Assembly (NCBI RefSeq): GCF_029867415.1
Contig: NW_026705297.1
Span: forward strand, 496,001 to 560,000
Reading direction: 5' to 3'
Length of the DNA stretch: 64,000 bases
Source of the DNA: Vicia villosa
Lineage: Eukaryota; Streptophyta; Magnoliopsida; Fabales; Fabaceae
The first letter of the stretch is position 1; each line of letters begins with the position of its first letter. Below are positions 39,771-53,000 of the stretch, in pieces. A program made the position numbers and the translations under genes. A model generated the notes under the pieces. It was given only the letters and a program-made list of their open reading frames with translations, was not told where the DNA came from and made no database searches.

Positions 39771-42700
39771 ATGGATTGCATATACAAGAATCCCAACCAA
39801 CCCATTGAAGCTCGTATCAAAGACCTTCTTTCTCGCATGACTCTCAATGAAAAGATTGCTCAGATGACCCAAATCGAGCGCACTGTTGCCACCTCTTCTG
39901 TCATCAGAGACCTCTCCATTGGTATCTATTTCAACAACCCCATTTCACAGTTTCTCTTAAAGTTTCAAACTTTGATCATTTCCATTTATAATCTATGGTT
40001 ATTGCTTTGAATTGAATTGGGACATTTTATTTTTATAGGGAGCATACTGAGTTCTGGTGGCAGTGCCCCTTTTGAGAATGCGTTGTCATCAGATTGGGCT
40101 GATATGGTGGATGGATATCAGAAATCTGCTCTTGAGTCTAGACTTGGGATACCGCTTATTTATGGGATTGATGCGGTTCATGGGAATAATAGTGTTTATG
40201 GTGCTACCATTTTTCCTCACAATGTTGGCCTTGGTGCTACTAGGTTAGTTCATTTGTTACCTTCTGCTTAATGGGGTGATTTTTAACTCACTTAGTAGGT
40301 TTTGACATTATTAAGGTGGACAATTGATTCTGGCTAAAAGTGAGATGAAGACAAAGTGATTTATGTTTGGATAAATCCTCTGTAAAAGTGAATTGAACAG
40401 TAAATTTCAGTGTAAATATTACGTTTAGACTCAAAAGCTACCCATCAATCATGACTTAGCCTATGTTTGGTAAAGAGTGAAACACTGCTACCGCCTGTCC
40501 AATGTTCTTTTCACCGTAAGTTTGGAAAGCTAATGAGTGTAGCTTCTGCCCAACATGGTCTTAAACGTGACTTTTCACTGCCGAGCCAAAGTTTCCAAAC
40601 ATAGGCTTAGAGTAGAATCAATTCTAGAAAGCACAATCAATTTTACTTGAGAGCAACCAAACATGTCAAAATCAATGCTGGGTGCTCCAAACGTGAAACC
40701 AAACATACACATTTGAATGTGGTTCTCTAATTTTAAAGGGAGAAAAGTAAACTAAAACACAAATATGTTAGTCTAGTGAGAAGATAATGCTGCTATAATT
40801 TGGGACCAGTTCTTGACTTTCTTAAATGGCATGCCTTTTGTAGAGATGCTGATTTAGTTCGGAGAATTGGAGCTGCTACGGCGCTTGAAGTTAAAGCAAG
40901 TGGAATGCACTACAACTTTGCACCTTGTGTGGCGGTAAGGCATTGCAAATTGATATCAACTAGTCATTCTATGCGTTGATGAATTGTGGCAACAAGCTAC
41001 ATAATGCTATGCTGCTTTTACAAGATTGCATTGCTTGGATGCTTCATTTTTTGCAAGCATTTTATATACTGAAAATTTTGCGAGCAAACTAGTTCTCTTC
41101 CTGACCACACTTGTTACCTTTTTATGTTCATTGGTGAACACCACATCATGTGTTTTTCCTTAAAAATGGAAACACTTCTCAATAGTCCTGGACTTTTCAA
41201 TTAATTCTCAATGATTGGATCAATTTTAAAAGTTTAATCTCTATCTAGACGATAAAGAAATGTGATTTAGTAGGTTAAACATACAGGTCTGCAAAGATCC
41301 TAGATGGGGAAGATCCTATGAGTGTTATAGTGAAGACACTGAAATCGTCAGAAAGATGACGTCCATGGTTTCAGGTTTGCAAGGTCAGCCGCCACAAGGA
41401 CATGAACACGGATACCCTTTTGTGGCTGGAAGGTAGGAAAAAAAAAACACCCATTCATATAAACGTCGACAAAAATATTCTAGTTTAAAACTATCGAAAA
41501 ATTAACTATTACAGTTCTGATAATAATTTTATATATTTTTATCGATATTTATACTTTATGTTTAAGTTTTACCCCAGGAACAATGTTGTTGCATGTGCCA
41601 AGCATTTTGTTGGTGATGGAGGTACTCATAAGGGTGTGAATGAGGGAGATACTATATTGTCCTATGAAGACTTAGAGAGAATACACATGGCACCTTATTT
41701 AGACTGCATTTCCCAGGGAGTTTCAACCATTATGGCATCCTATACTAGTTGGAATGGACGCAAACTCCATGCCGACCGTTTTCTTTTAACCGAGGTCTTG
41801 AAAGAAAAGCTAGGATTTAAGGTAAAATTTCTGACGATTTATCCTTGGCTAAATCATGAAGTATTTTCTGCATCTATATGCTTCAAAATTCCGAATTATG
41901 TAACCCAAGTTTTCACAATATTACGAGCTATTTTTGCATGTTATGGACAAATGCTGATATCTTTTATCTGTTTTCTGTTCTTTCTTTCGTTATTCTTGAA
42001 AAGGTGACGGGTTTTTGTGTTTTCTTATTTCTATATGATATATAAAAAAAAAAAAACATTCATGAGCTTCCGCCTAATAGATTAAGCTTTTAGTATAGTT
42101 GTCCCTCGCCATGCTGTAAGAGCTGCCTTGACTAAGGTTATGTTTTGATAAATAACATAATTGAGCCTTACAGCATAACCGCTTATCATATAAGTGTTTA
42201 TGTATGGTTATTCTATAACAAAAGATGAAATAAAGTTAAATTGTTTTCGTATAATCTATACATTATTTTCGTAAGTTATCATTAAATAGCTTATAGAAAT
42301 TAGTTGAAAATAGCTTATAGACATGCCATAAGTTGTTTTCATAAGCTCTTAACAGTCTCACAAATGTCTATTCTAGTAGATAAGTTCAAATAAGTCAATC
42401 CAAACATACCCTAAATTTTAAGGAATTCAACCATTTTTTCCTCCATATTTTTGACAAAAAAGTTTATTTTTCGCACGAGGTATATCTGGCCTGCGTATTG
42501 TCCTCGCTTTAAGTCTAAAAGGATATCTCGTGAATTGTAATTCATTTCCTTTTATTTCTTGAGTTCATTTTAACATTTTTGTAATCTACAGTATTGTTAT
42601 TGTTATAGGGTTTTGTTATTTCTGACTGGGAGGGGCTCGACCGACTTTGTAAACCTCATGGATCAGATTATCGATACTGCATCTCCTCAGCCGTCAATGC

Positions 42701-43912
42701 TGGAATTGACATGGTACTACAGATCTTCAGTTCAAAGAATCTTTCTCATAGTGTTTTTTAATCTGTTTTCACATATTCAATTACATATGCAGGTGATGGT
42801 GGCTTTGAGGTACAAACTATTCATTGAAGAAATGACCTCTTTGATTGAATCGGGGGAAATACCAATGAGCAGAATCGATGATGCTGTTGAGCGAATTTTG
42901 AGAGTAAAGTTCGTTGCTGGTCTTTTTGAATTTCCTTTAAGTGACCGATCTTTGCTAGATACAGTTGGTTGCAAAGTAAGTGTAAACACAGCACATTTTA
43001 ACATTTCTATATTCCCGTATTAATTGCTTGTGTGTATCATGACTTGTTAAAAAATCGTAAACTTTGTTTTACTATCATACTTTTTCTGCAGCCACATAGA
43101 GATCTAGCACGTGAAGCGGTTCGAAAGTCCTTGGTTCTGTTGAAAAATGGAAAAGATATTAGTAAACCTTTTCTTCCATTGAACAAGAATGCTAAAAGAA
43201 TTCTTGTTGCCGGAACTCATGCCGATAATCTTGGATACCAATGCGGAGGTTGGACTAAAACTTGGTATGGCGGTAGCGGGAGGATTACCGTTGGTAAGCT
43301 ATGACTATGATATTTATCGGTTTTTCAAATGTGTGTCGACACCTAAAGTTTGAGAACACTTGCTTCACAACTATATTAAGAACATGGTTGTCACATAACC
43401 ACATTAACTTATACTTTACAATGTTAGGAACAACAATCTTGGACGCAGTTAAGGAAGCCGTGGGAGCTGAAACAGAAGTTATTTACGAGAAGTATCCATC
43501 AAAGGACACCATAGAACGTAACGAGTTCTCATTCGCAATTGTAGCCGTCGGTGAATCTCCATACGCAGAGTCATTAGGCGACAATTCACAGCTCACAATC
43601 CCCTTCAATGGAACCGATGTTATAAGCTTAGTCGCTGACAAAATCCCAACAGTTGTTATTCTGATATCCGGAAGACCTTTAGTCTTAGAGCCATGGCTTT
43701 TGGCAAAGATAGATGCTCTTGTTGCTGCTTGGTTGCCAGGTACCGAAGGAAACGGAATCACAGATGCTATCTTTGGTAGTCAGGACTTCAAAGGCCAACT
43801 TCCAGTTACTTGGTTTAGAAGTGTTAAAGAGCTCGATCGACCCAGCGACGGCGTTGCCTCATCCGAACCTTTGTTTCCTCTTGGTTTTGGGCTAAACTAC
43901 TTAAATAAGTGA
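39771..43912 (+). CDS. GH3 family beta-glucosidase / beta-D-glucan exohydrolase, nine exons, 603 aa
   Basis: Exons: 39,771-39,921; 40,039-40,243; 40,844-40,934; 41,287-41,432; 41,578-41,821; 42,609-42,713; 42,793-42,975; 43,092-43,293; 43,428-43,912. All introns are GT-AG and phases join without a stop (1,812 nt). By family it removes glucose from the non-reducing ends of beta-glucans. Numbering matches barley exohydrolase I almost exactly: Asp95 (GIDAVHG), Arg158 (WGRSYE), Lys206-His207 (AKHFVGDGG), nucleophile Asp285 and Trp286 (VISDWEG), Arg291, Trp433, and Glu490 (VGESPYAES) in the acid/base position. Length is usual for the plant family. It starts [20 protein letters not shown] with no hydrophobic leader, while many relatives are secreted; subcellular site is therefore uncertain. 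Annotated relatives are called lysosomal beta-glucosidase-like or BoGH3B-like. No damage seen. Confidence 0.92.
40455..40610. repeat. Foldback (MITE-like) element in GH3 intron 2
   Basis: Inverted ends CTTAGCCTATGTTTGG and CCAAACATAGGCTTAG bracket about 125 bp with GTGAAA...TTTCAC internal pairs. It has the size and structure of a legume MITE. The target duplication could not be defined. Confidence 0.6.
42130..42420. repeat. MITE-like sequence in GH3 intron 5
   Basis: Intron 5 is unusually long (787 bp). It contains GGTTATGTTTTGATAA near 42,137 and AATCCAAACATACCC near 42,400, with repeated ATAGCTTATAGA segments between. This resembles common legume foldback elements but the ends are not precise. 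Confidence 0.35.
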
Positions 43913-44859
43913 ATATGTAATTTCGGGAATAATATTTACCCTTAATTTACACGACACTGATACTCACACGTATATATCAGTAATAATTTAAAAAAACTAG
44001 AAGTGGTTAAAACACATGTATCAGTGTTGGTGTTGTACTCAGTCTCACACACAGATATCAGTAATAATTTGAGTTATGTGAATCAGATTTAGTCTATAGA
44101 TTCATATTCCCTCTACCCCACTGAAGAAAAAAAACTATATTTTATATAGTGAATTACACTTGGTTGATGTTCATCATGCAGAATATTGATATAAAGAAAA
44201 ACAAATTCTTCCAACATTAATGTTTTCTCTTTTCCCTGTTCTGTGGTGTGACATATATATTATGCTTCAGATCTTCTATTAAATTTCAGTTATAAATGTT
44301 TCAAAGATTAGGCTTATGGATGGAAATACTATAAGGTATAACATTCCTTGGAGAAGATTTCTATGCTAATATGCATAACCATATATAGAAACTATATGAT
44401 TCTGATAACACATTTATGTTTTTCTATTATATGTCTTTAGTTATTATTTATTCAGTCTCCTCTTGTGGTTTACCATAACAGATTTTATTGGATACCAAAT
44501 CATTAGCTCTACTGTTAGATATTCTGGTTTATTCTCAATATTATGAAAAAGAAGATGAAATAATTCAGATACAGAACAAAACAACTGCATAATAATTACT
44601 TAATGATATTGAGATTTGATATACCAGCTTTTCTCTATTCTTTTTCAATGTAATGTAACATATTAGGCCCACTAAATTACATTATTTTGATTCTAGACCA
44701 ATAATAAAGCACAAAGTGAATCCTACCCACTTTGCTCTAACAAATGCTATTATTGCAATTAAGACTTTACATTTAGCTTTCGACTTTGATAAGAAAAGTA
44801 TTTATTAGGGAATGTTCTTTCCATCTGGGTGTGCCCCACAATTCTATAAATTTAAAATT
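43913..44859 (+). other. GH3 3' flank and intergenic DNA
   Basis: AT-rich. CAGTGTTGGTG / CACTGATACTCACACG-like short repeats (43,960-44,060) follow the stop. No second gene or TE terminus is visible. The poly(A) site cannot be placed. Confidence 0.4.
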
Positions 44860-45700
44860 GTTCTTAATGTGTATCTCCGAACGAATCTAAAATCAAACAA
44901 ATCAGTCTTTATAATATTTATTCCATTTTGAACAAAATATAATTCGGAGATGCATCTCCATATGTTATTTGAGTATATTCGGAGATGTATCTCTGAAAAA
45001 CCCTCTATACTCAATTGTGGCGTTTTTATCCCCTAAATTTTAATATTTTTTGAAGCAAACATATTTTAAGTCATTTTAGGCTAACATAATCCGGCAAGGC
45101 TGTTCGAACTCTAATATCTTCTGGTTGTGGTTTACCGAGCACGAGCGCTCTAGTAAAAATATCACCATCAATCACGATTTAATTAGTTTAAGATATATGT
45201 ATTGTAAAAGTAAATAAATATACCTCTCTTTTTCAAACATGTCTAACAACATTGTCCGCATAGAGATGAAGTAAGGAGGTGTCAAATGGACCTCTTGGAT
45301 AACTCTAAAAGGGTATCACCAGCGAGTTCCTCTTGAACTTCAGGGGCTTCATGTGCTGCATCATCATCCAGGGAATCGTGGCCCTGTGAAGTAGGACCTA
45401 AGACAAGTGACTACGAGAAGTAGAGCCAAATGATTGGGAACCTCGTGTTGAAAACCATCAAACAAGTTATCATCAACTCGTGGCCTTGTGGTCCTGACTA
45501 CGGCTCTCTGATGTTGTACAAACACAATTTGGAACACACGTCTGAGTCTAATCCTGACAGGGTTGTTTTCAGCCATTGCACCCGTGTTAAAACCATAAAA
45601 CCACATCACAAATTAAAACCAAAATTCAACCAGACAAAAGTTCGGATATACATCTCCAAAAATAACATAAAAAATTCGGAGATACATCTCCAGATAAAGT
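44860..45700 (-). pseudogene. Plant-mobile-domain N-terminal fragment flanked by TTCGGAGATG palindromes
   Basis: On the minus strand, 45,570-45,360 encodes MAENNPVRIRLRRVFQIV, an opening of legume plant-mobile-domain proteins, and after a small break 45,290-45,235 gives GPFDTSLLHLYADNVVRHVW, the typical FPGGPxDxSLL..YADHVA motif. Downstream exons are missing. Palindromic units TTCGGAGATGCATCTCC or one arm of them occur at about 44,870, 44,943, 44,978, 45,643 and 45,677, on both sides of the fragment. They may be terminal or subterminal repeats of a Mutator-like carrier. Confidence 0.5.
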
Positions 45701-46202
45701 TGCGATTTTCTCATCCATGACAGAAATGCAACTGCTGTCCTAACCCTCCAAACAAAGGCAAATGCATGTCCATTTATGCTACCTATTTTGATTTCCCTAC
45801 TATCTAATGTAGCTAAAACATCAATCAAAATATAAAGAAAGAATTTTGAAAAATTTACGAAACTAAACTTATGAGAAAGAGAAGCTTGAATGGATGAGAA
45901 ACATGAATTGGACACTTTTATTAATAGAGACTTTTTACGAAGGTAGGGGAGCACCTTTAAAGATGAAAAAGGTAACCCCAATTTATTATTGGTGTTTTTA
46001 TTTATTAGGAGCTTAATGATCAAAATTTTATCATACATAAGTAAATTGTTGCGGATTCCAACTTGCACTTTTGCAATCAAATGTATTTGCAACTTCCTAC
46101 ATCATTTATTTTAATAATAGAGGAGAGAGAAAAAAATTCACACATAATTTCTACTATTTATTTTAAAATCTAATGGTTCAGATTCATTTTCACATTCTCA
46201 TA
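45701..46202. other. Intergenic, no gene recognised
   Basis: Contains a Ser/Leu-rich minus ORF (45,613-46,092) with no known domain. I regard it as chance. Confidence 0.4.
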
Positions 46203-47561
<1,359 letters not shown>

Positions 47562-47937
47562 TGCAAAATGATTCTGTTGCGCAAAGATAATGAGAGAAGA
47601 TAATTGAGAGAGAAGAGAGAAAATAAAGAAAGATGAAATTTAGGGTTTTCGGAGAGAAGAAGAAGATATTATTGATTCTCAATTCTAACTGAATTGCATT
47701 ACATTCAAAAATATGGTGTCTTCATATTTATAGCTGAGTTTGTTTGTGCACCAAGCAAACTCTAACTAACCCTAACTAAGTTACAAAGCAAGAGTTAAGT
47801 CTAACTCTTTCGACATATTCTCTTTTTGACAACTTACAAATTTTGACAACTACTTGCTATATTCGACTCTCTGTCGAATATAGTTAATATAGACTTTGTC
47901 GAATACTTCGTTGACATAAATAATTACATAATCAACA
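47562..47937 (-). repeat. Copia 3' LTR (about 376 bp)
   Basis: The minus strand starts TGTTGATTATGTAATTATTT after the purine-rich AAATAGGTGGTGTG and ends about ATTTTGCA. It contains CAGCTATAAATATGAAG as a TATA box and a CTCTTCTCTCTC-rich U5. Termini are approximate. Confidence 0.6.
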
Positions 47938-47945
47938 CACACCAC

Positions 47946-48606
47946 CTATTTCATTATGTCTAAGCTATCTACATTTATCATATTTCTCATTCTTTTGAAC
48001 AATTTGACTTGCACAACCTTCGTCATGATGTATGCAATTTGATTCTCAGTTCTATAGTGTTCTAGGTTCAGCTTCCCATATTTTTTACTTGCTCTCGAAT
48101 ATAATGGAACTCCATCTCTATGAGTTTGCTTCATCCATGTTCTATCGGATCTTCACCAGATTGATATCAAGCATGTTGTCGATCTTCATGGTCATTTCTC
48201 CATGATTCTTCTCTATAATTTCTTCGACCAGGTTCACCATCCATGTTGCTTGACATGCATAGAGAGAAGCAACTATGTATTCTACTTCACACGATGACAG
48301 TGCTACCATTGGTTCTTTTCTTGAGTTTCAATAAAATTGTGCACCACCTACCATAAACACATAACCAGTTGCATATTTTTTATCGTCATCATCACTATGC
48401 CAACTCGAGTTAGTGTAATCCACTAGTTTGCATTCTTTTCCTTCACCAGCTGCTGAAAACAAAATGCCATAAACGCGAGTTCCTTTGAGATACCTTAGTA
48501 TCCTCTTCGTGGCTGCAAGGTCTGAAACTTTTAGCTTCTGCATGAATCTACTCACCATAACCACACTGTAAGCTAGATCGGGACTTGTGTGACAAAGGTG
48601 TCTCAA
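47946..48606 (-). pseudogene. Copia RNase H (decayed)
   Basis: Segments SPDLAYSVVMVSRFMQ, AATKRILRYLKGTRVYGILF, LVDYTNSSWHSDDDDKKYATG and, after stops near 48,328, VALSSCEVEYIVAS and a degraded end. RT-RNase H linker motifs are in the right order. It is non-functional. Confidence 0.85.
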
Positions 48607-48627
48607 TGATCCAATAAGTCTTCTTTA

Positions 48628-49300
48628 TTATGTTGGATCGACATCATCTTCATTTGAGTCTTTTAACAGTTGCAGTCTTGACTCTACAGGTGTCAAAGTT
48701 GCATTGTAGTCTTCCATCGCAGATATTTTGAGTATCTCACTTATATATCTTCTTTGATACATCATCAGACCACTACTACTTTTGTAGAATTTGATACCAA
48801 GAAAGTATGAAATGTTGCCCGAGTCAGACATTTCGAACTCCTTTCTAAGATCACCTTTAAATTCTTCGATCTCTTTTTTGCAGCTACCCGTTATCAACTA
48901 GTCATCGACATAGAGACAAAGTATAAGCAATTCACTCATGCTTCTTCTAACATATACTTCATACTCAATTTTTCATTTCACAAATTCCTTATCCCTTAGA
49001 AATTCATCTATTTTATTGTTTCAAGCTCTTGGAGCTTGTTTAAGTTTGTAGAAGTCTTTATGCAACTCATATACCTTACTTTCTTGGTCTTTATTTACAA
49101 ATCCAACTGGTTGTGTAAAATAAACTTCTTCATCTAATGGTCCATTCAAGAATTCACATTTCACATCCATATTGCATATATACCATTTGTTCATATTTGC
49201 TAGAACAACAACCAACATAATTGTTTCAATTCTAGCAACTGGTGTAAAAACTTCATCAAACTCGATTCCTTCTTTCTAAAAAAATCCGTTGGCTACAAGT
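48628..49300 (-). pseudogene. Copia reverse transcriptase (decayed)
   Basis: 49,218-49,021 gives CNMDVKCEFLNGPLDEEVYF and LKQAPRA. A YVDD box is readable at about 48,910, followed by a stop; then KEFEMSDSGNISYFLGIKF and MYQRRYISEILK (48,897-48,628). Several stops and one frame change separate the pieces. Confidence 0.85.
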
Positions 49301-49699
49301 CTTGCCTTGTGTCTGGTTACTTCTCCTTTAGGATTCAACTTCACCTTGTATACTCACTTCACATCGATTGCCTTCTTACCTTGTGACAATTCGACTAGAC
49401 GACTAGTGACCATGTGTTGTTAAATTATATTGAATTCAATTCCTCATTCATCGCTTGCATCCACTTTGAGTTCTTCAATGACTCAGTTACATTAATCGGC
49501 CCAGTATCTTCATAAAAAGTATAATGTACCAACTCACCTTCATCATCTACCACATCATCTGATGTTTCTTGCCCGCTTAAACTCTGACTTCTTCTTGCCG
49601 AAGTTATCTGTTGGATTCACTAGATGGTTCATCACATAGGATCCTTACTGAATCCTTCTTGACATTTTCAGTCCAGTCTCATTCCTTCTGCTCATCTAT

Positions 49700-50330
49700 G
49701 ATCATGTCTCTACTGATCACAACTTGCTTGATCACAGGGCCGAATAGTTTTTATCCACCAGTCAAATGATATTCTATCAGGATCATTTGATTCGACTTGT
49801 CATCAAGTTTCCTTCTTAGCTGATCAAGCACATCTCTATGTTCTGTAGATCCAAACACCTTTAGATGACTTAAGCTAGGTTTGACACCAGACCAACATTC
49901 TTCTGGTGTGATTCCTTCTAGCTTATTATTCGGACATCTTTTGAGTATGTATGTTGCAATCGACAAAGCCTCATCCAATAATTAATTAGTTAAATGCTTG
50001 CCTTTCAACATACTTCTCGTCATATTTATGATGGTTATATTCTTCCTTTATGCAGTTCCATTTTGTTATGGAGTGTAGGGTGGCACAACCTCATGCACAA
50101 TCCCCTCTTTCTAACATAATGCATTGAAATCTTTCGACACATATTCTCTACCACCACCAGTTCTCAGAGTTTTGAGCTTTCGACCACTTTGTCGCTCCAC
50201 CATAGCTTTAAACTTAATGAATACCTCGATCACATCACTTTTCTTCTTGATCAGGTAAGTCCATAGCTTTTGACTAAAATCATCTATGAATGTGACAGGG
50301 TATCATTTACATCTAATTGAATCCACCTGG
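49700..50330 (-). pseudogene. Copia integrase, C-terminal half (decayed)
   Basis: FIDDFSQKLWTYLIKKKSD, LRTGGGREYVSKDFNALC, a mutated PYTPQQNG region and LSIATYILKRCPNNKLEGITP with PSLSHLKVFGS can be followed with several stops. The HHCC domain and first catalytic Asp are absent. Confidence 0.8.
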
Positions 50331-50369
50331 ATAGGACCTCACACATTAAAATATATGTTAATTTTTTTT

Positions 50370-51040
50370 ATTTTCAAGACAATCACTAGAATAGTGACCA
50401 TACTTCTGAAAATTATAACACTGAATGTGACTCTTGTCGGGTTTTCTTCCACCTCATATTCCTCTACCTGTAGCACCACCTTTATGATTGCTCTGGTTCG
50501 ACCAGTTTCCTTCTTGTTGGTTACCTCTACCACTCGCATTTTTGTAACCTCCTCTACCTCTGTTGCCATTCCATTTTCCTTTATTTTTCTTTTCTTTTAC
50601 TGATTGTGTCTGCAGAGCTACTTCACTTTTTGTTGTGCTTGCAAATATTTTAGTCATCCTTTACTCATGAGATTCAAGTGTCCCTTGAAGCTCTTCTTTT
50701 GTAACACATGATCGAATTTTGGAGCCAATGACCTCATAAAGATCTTTATGGAAAATGATCTTGATGTCAACACTTTTTCATACATCTTGATCTTATTCAC
50801 CAGTTTCATAATCCTAGTGGAGAAATCAACAACACTTTCACTTTATTCCATCCGAAGCAATTCATATGTTCTTTTATGAGTTTGTAACCTCACCTCTTTC
50901 ACCTTCTCTATGCCTCCAAATGATTTCTCCAAGACGTCCCACACTTCCTTCGGCGAGTCTACAAGGAAAATGAGGTTTGTGGATAACTTCCAACCAAACA
51001 TCAAACAAATAGAGAAGCAATGAGTCTTCCTTCCAAACAA
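50370..51040 (-). pseudogene. Copia gag (decayed)
   Basis: The core SPKEVWDVLEKSFGGIEKVK and LQTHKRTYELLRME is at 50,950-50,843. A Gly/Asn/Arg-rich tail (WNGNRGRGGYKNASGRGNQQ) is at about 50,580-50,510. The zinc knuckle reads CYNFQKYGHYSSDC at about 50,420-50,380: the second Cys is Phe. Confidence 0.8.
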
Positions 51041-51060
51041 TGGATCAAAGCACTTAGTTT

Positions 51061-51389
51061 TCTTTTCACAAGAAACTTGGAGTGGTTAGTCTTCAAGCTT
51101 CAAACCAAAATTTTACATGGGCTAATCTTGAACCTAAGAGAGCTTTTAATACTGGGATGAGCTACAAAATTGAACCGCAGTGTTATACTAGGCTAACAAA
51201 GAAACAAGGATATTTTAGTACCAGGATGATCTCAAACCTAAACAAGTTTTTAAAATTGGGCTGAGCTTGAACCAAATGAAGAATTTTACAAGAACTGAGC
51301 CTTCTAACTGAACCTTAGACTTAATACCTAAATCTCTAACACTACAAGAAAGTATCTCTCCAGTCACTTGATATAGTGAAGTGAATATG
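51061..51389. other. Imperfectly repetitive spacer
   Basis: A loosely repeated motif GGGCT(A/G)A(T/G)CTTGAACC / GGATGATCTCAAACC recurs four times at 40-60 base intervals (51,118-51,280). Origin unknown; it could be leader sequence of the neighbouring copia element or unrelated DNA. Confidence 0.4.
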
Positions 51390-51580
51390 CAATAAGAAAA
51401 GCCATAATCACCCACCCATTAGCCACTAATAATAAACCAAGCCAAACAAAGAACCCCGCAATATCGTGATGATTTATCTCAAGTTTCATCACAAATAATT
51501 GCAAATCAACAATTATAACCCTTATATTTCATAATTTCTGGTTCCCAAATCTCTCTTCTCTTTCTTATTTTCCACTTTCT
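51390..51580. repeat. Dispersed repeat block B (direct copy at 63,828-64,000)
   Basis: CATAATCACCCACCCATTAGCC...CATAATTTCTGGTT aligns in the same orientation with 63,828-64,000. On the minus strand it can encode a 41-residue hydrophobic peptide (INHHDIAGFFVWLGLLLVAN, then GWVIMAFLIAYSLHYIK), with one predicted membrane helix. The copy at 63.8 kb has a stop in this frame. Confidence 0.75.
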
Positions 51581-51870
51581 CATCATCATCGTCATCATCA
51601 TCGTCATCCTCTTTTTCAACGTCAATTAAAAAATCATCTGCACTAAGCGTGATTCCAAAACGAACCACTTCAAAAACTCTAACTCCATTATCAACAACGT
51701 GAACAGAGAATTCAGAATCAAAAGCAAATGGTCCGAAAACAACACTACCGTTAATGGGAACTTTAAGATTTGAGCTGAAAAGAGTATGACAGTGATCATC
51801 AATTCCGGAGAAAAAGTAGTCATCTAAGGTGGTTTGGGATGGTTTCTTACTTTCGTAAATAATACATGTG
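51522..51870 (-). pseudogene. Unrecognised broken gene with acidic tail
   Basis: An open minus frame without a clear start encodes LDDYFFSGIDDHCHTLFSSN, SVVFGPFAFDSEFSVHVVDN, VRVFEVVRFGITLSADDFLI and then a long Asp run with Glu/Lys (DVEKEDDDDD...). It ends NYEI at 51,522. I do not recognise the family. Codon use and motif-like phrasing suggest a real former exon. The hydrophobic stretch in block B lies just downstream in another frame and may belong to it through an intron or frameshift. Confidence 0.4.
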
Positions 51871-52010
51871 ACATAAATAATACACCTAGCACTCTAGTTA
51901 CGGTTCAAAAGTATGAAAAAATATTTTGAAAAAAATATTAATAGAGGGACTAACATGCTCGATTACATTTTTTAAATGACTAAATAAAAACTTTTTTCTT
52001 TAAAAATTAA
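51820..52010. repeat. Dispersed repeat block C (inverted copy at 63,570-63,765)
   Basis: GGTGGTTTGGGATGGTTTCTTAC and the following 170 bp, including AATACATGTGACATAAATAATACAC and AGGGACTAACATG, align with the reverse complement of 63,765-63,570. Relative to block B the two loci therefore differ in orientation. Confidence 0.7.
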
Positions 52011-52532
52011 TTTGGACTATTATAAAAGATTAAAATGGATTCTCACTATTTCTTATTATACACTAATATCAATATTGTAAATATATTGTAATTAGTATAT
52101 ATTAATTGAGTTAAAAATTAATTTTGAGTTTAACATGTAAACTTACTTCATAATTAATATGTTAAAATATTAAATAAACTTTTTTTTTCTGGAATATGAA
52201 TAATTGAGCATATATGCTCCATTAGGCATACCCCATTCCTAATTCTTAATGTCAGGCGTGGGAAAAGTGGTGTATATATATGGTCAAAATATCCTTATTA
52301 CAAAGAAGAAAGGAAAAGCATATGAGTGAAGATTTGCATCTCTAATCAAATGCACATCATTTTTCAATTATCATCACTTGTTTGATTTTCTAGGTTGTAA
52401 ATTAATCATATTTACAATTAATTTTATTTATAGATTCTCATTCCAAGGTAAATGTTGTAACTTCTATATTTGTCTTATGCAATTGTCTTTATGAGTGTAT
52501 GAAAACCATATGTTCTATGAGTTTAAAGTTAG
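52011..52532. other. AT-rich spacer, no gene recognised
   Basis: No ORF, RNA or element terminus is seen. Confidence 0.5.
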
Positions 52533-52687
52533 TGCACTGACAGTGTAAACTAACTTTACACATACAACCAATCAAAATCCTTACACTTGCCATGTCATAT
52601 TAGTTTTTTAAAATTAAAATTGTGTTTTAATTGGATACATGGTTGTGATTGGTTGACAGTGTAAAAATATTTTACACTGTCAGTGCA
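52533..52687. mobile_element. MITE with TGCACTGACAGTGTAAA ends
   Basis: 155 bp with inverted ends TGCACTGACAGTGTAAA and TTTACACTGTCAGTGCA and a complementary inner part (CAACCAATCA / TGATTGGTTG). No coding. The superfamily cannot be set because the target duplication is unclear. Confidence 0.8.
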
Positions 52688-52716
52688 TATTCCTTTTTCT
52701 CATGTTCTATACATTA

Positions 52717-52998
52717 CTCCCTCCGTTTTTTATTATAAGTCGTTTTGGAAAAAAAAATTATATTCAAATATAAGTCGCTTTACAATTTCAATAAATAATT
52801 AATGCTATTTTTTCTATTATATCCTTAAATATTTATTATTCTCTCTCCTTTCAATTATATAAATTTATCTTCCACATGTCATTAATGAAGGATAATTTTA
52901 TAAAAACCTTCATAATTTCTCATTTTCATACAATAATTATTATTTTTCTTAAACTGTGTGAAAAGTCTAAAACGACTTATAATAAAAAACGGAGGGAG
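52717..52998. mobile_element. Stowaway-type MITE (Tc1/mariner)
   Basis: Ends CTCCCTCCGTTTTTTATTA and TAATAAAAAACGGAGGGAG, flanked by TA on both sides (52,715-52,716 and 52,999-53,000). The inner AAGTCGTTTT / AAAACGACTT also pairs. Length 282 bp. Confidence 0.92.
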
Positions 52999-53000
52999 TA

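Larger units (their letters stand above)
47562..51060 (-). mobile_element. Decayed Ty1/copia element, minus strand
   Basis: Copia order on the minus strand: gag (51,040-50,370), integrase second half (50,330-49,700), RT (49,300-48,630), RNase H (48,606-47,946), then an LTR. Protease and the first half of integrase are missing between about 50,370 and 50,330, and every domain has stops or frameshifts. No 5' LTR was found to the right of 51,060. The RT motifs (MDVKCEFLNGPLDEEVY) resemble Tork/Tnt1-like elements. Confidence 0.85.

Noticed and set aside
45613..46092. 159-codon minus-strand ORF
   Set aside because: AT-rich composition, no domain, and it runs into the repeat with TTCGGAGATG palindromes; chance is the best explanation.
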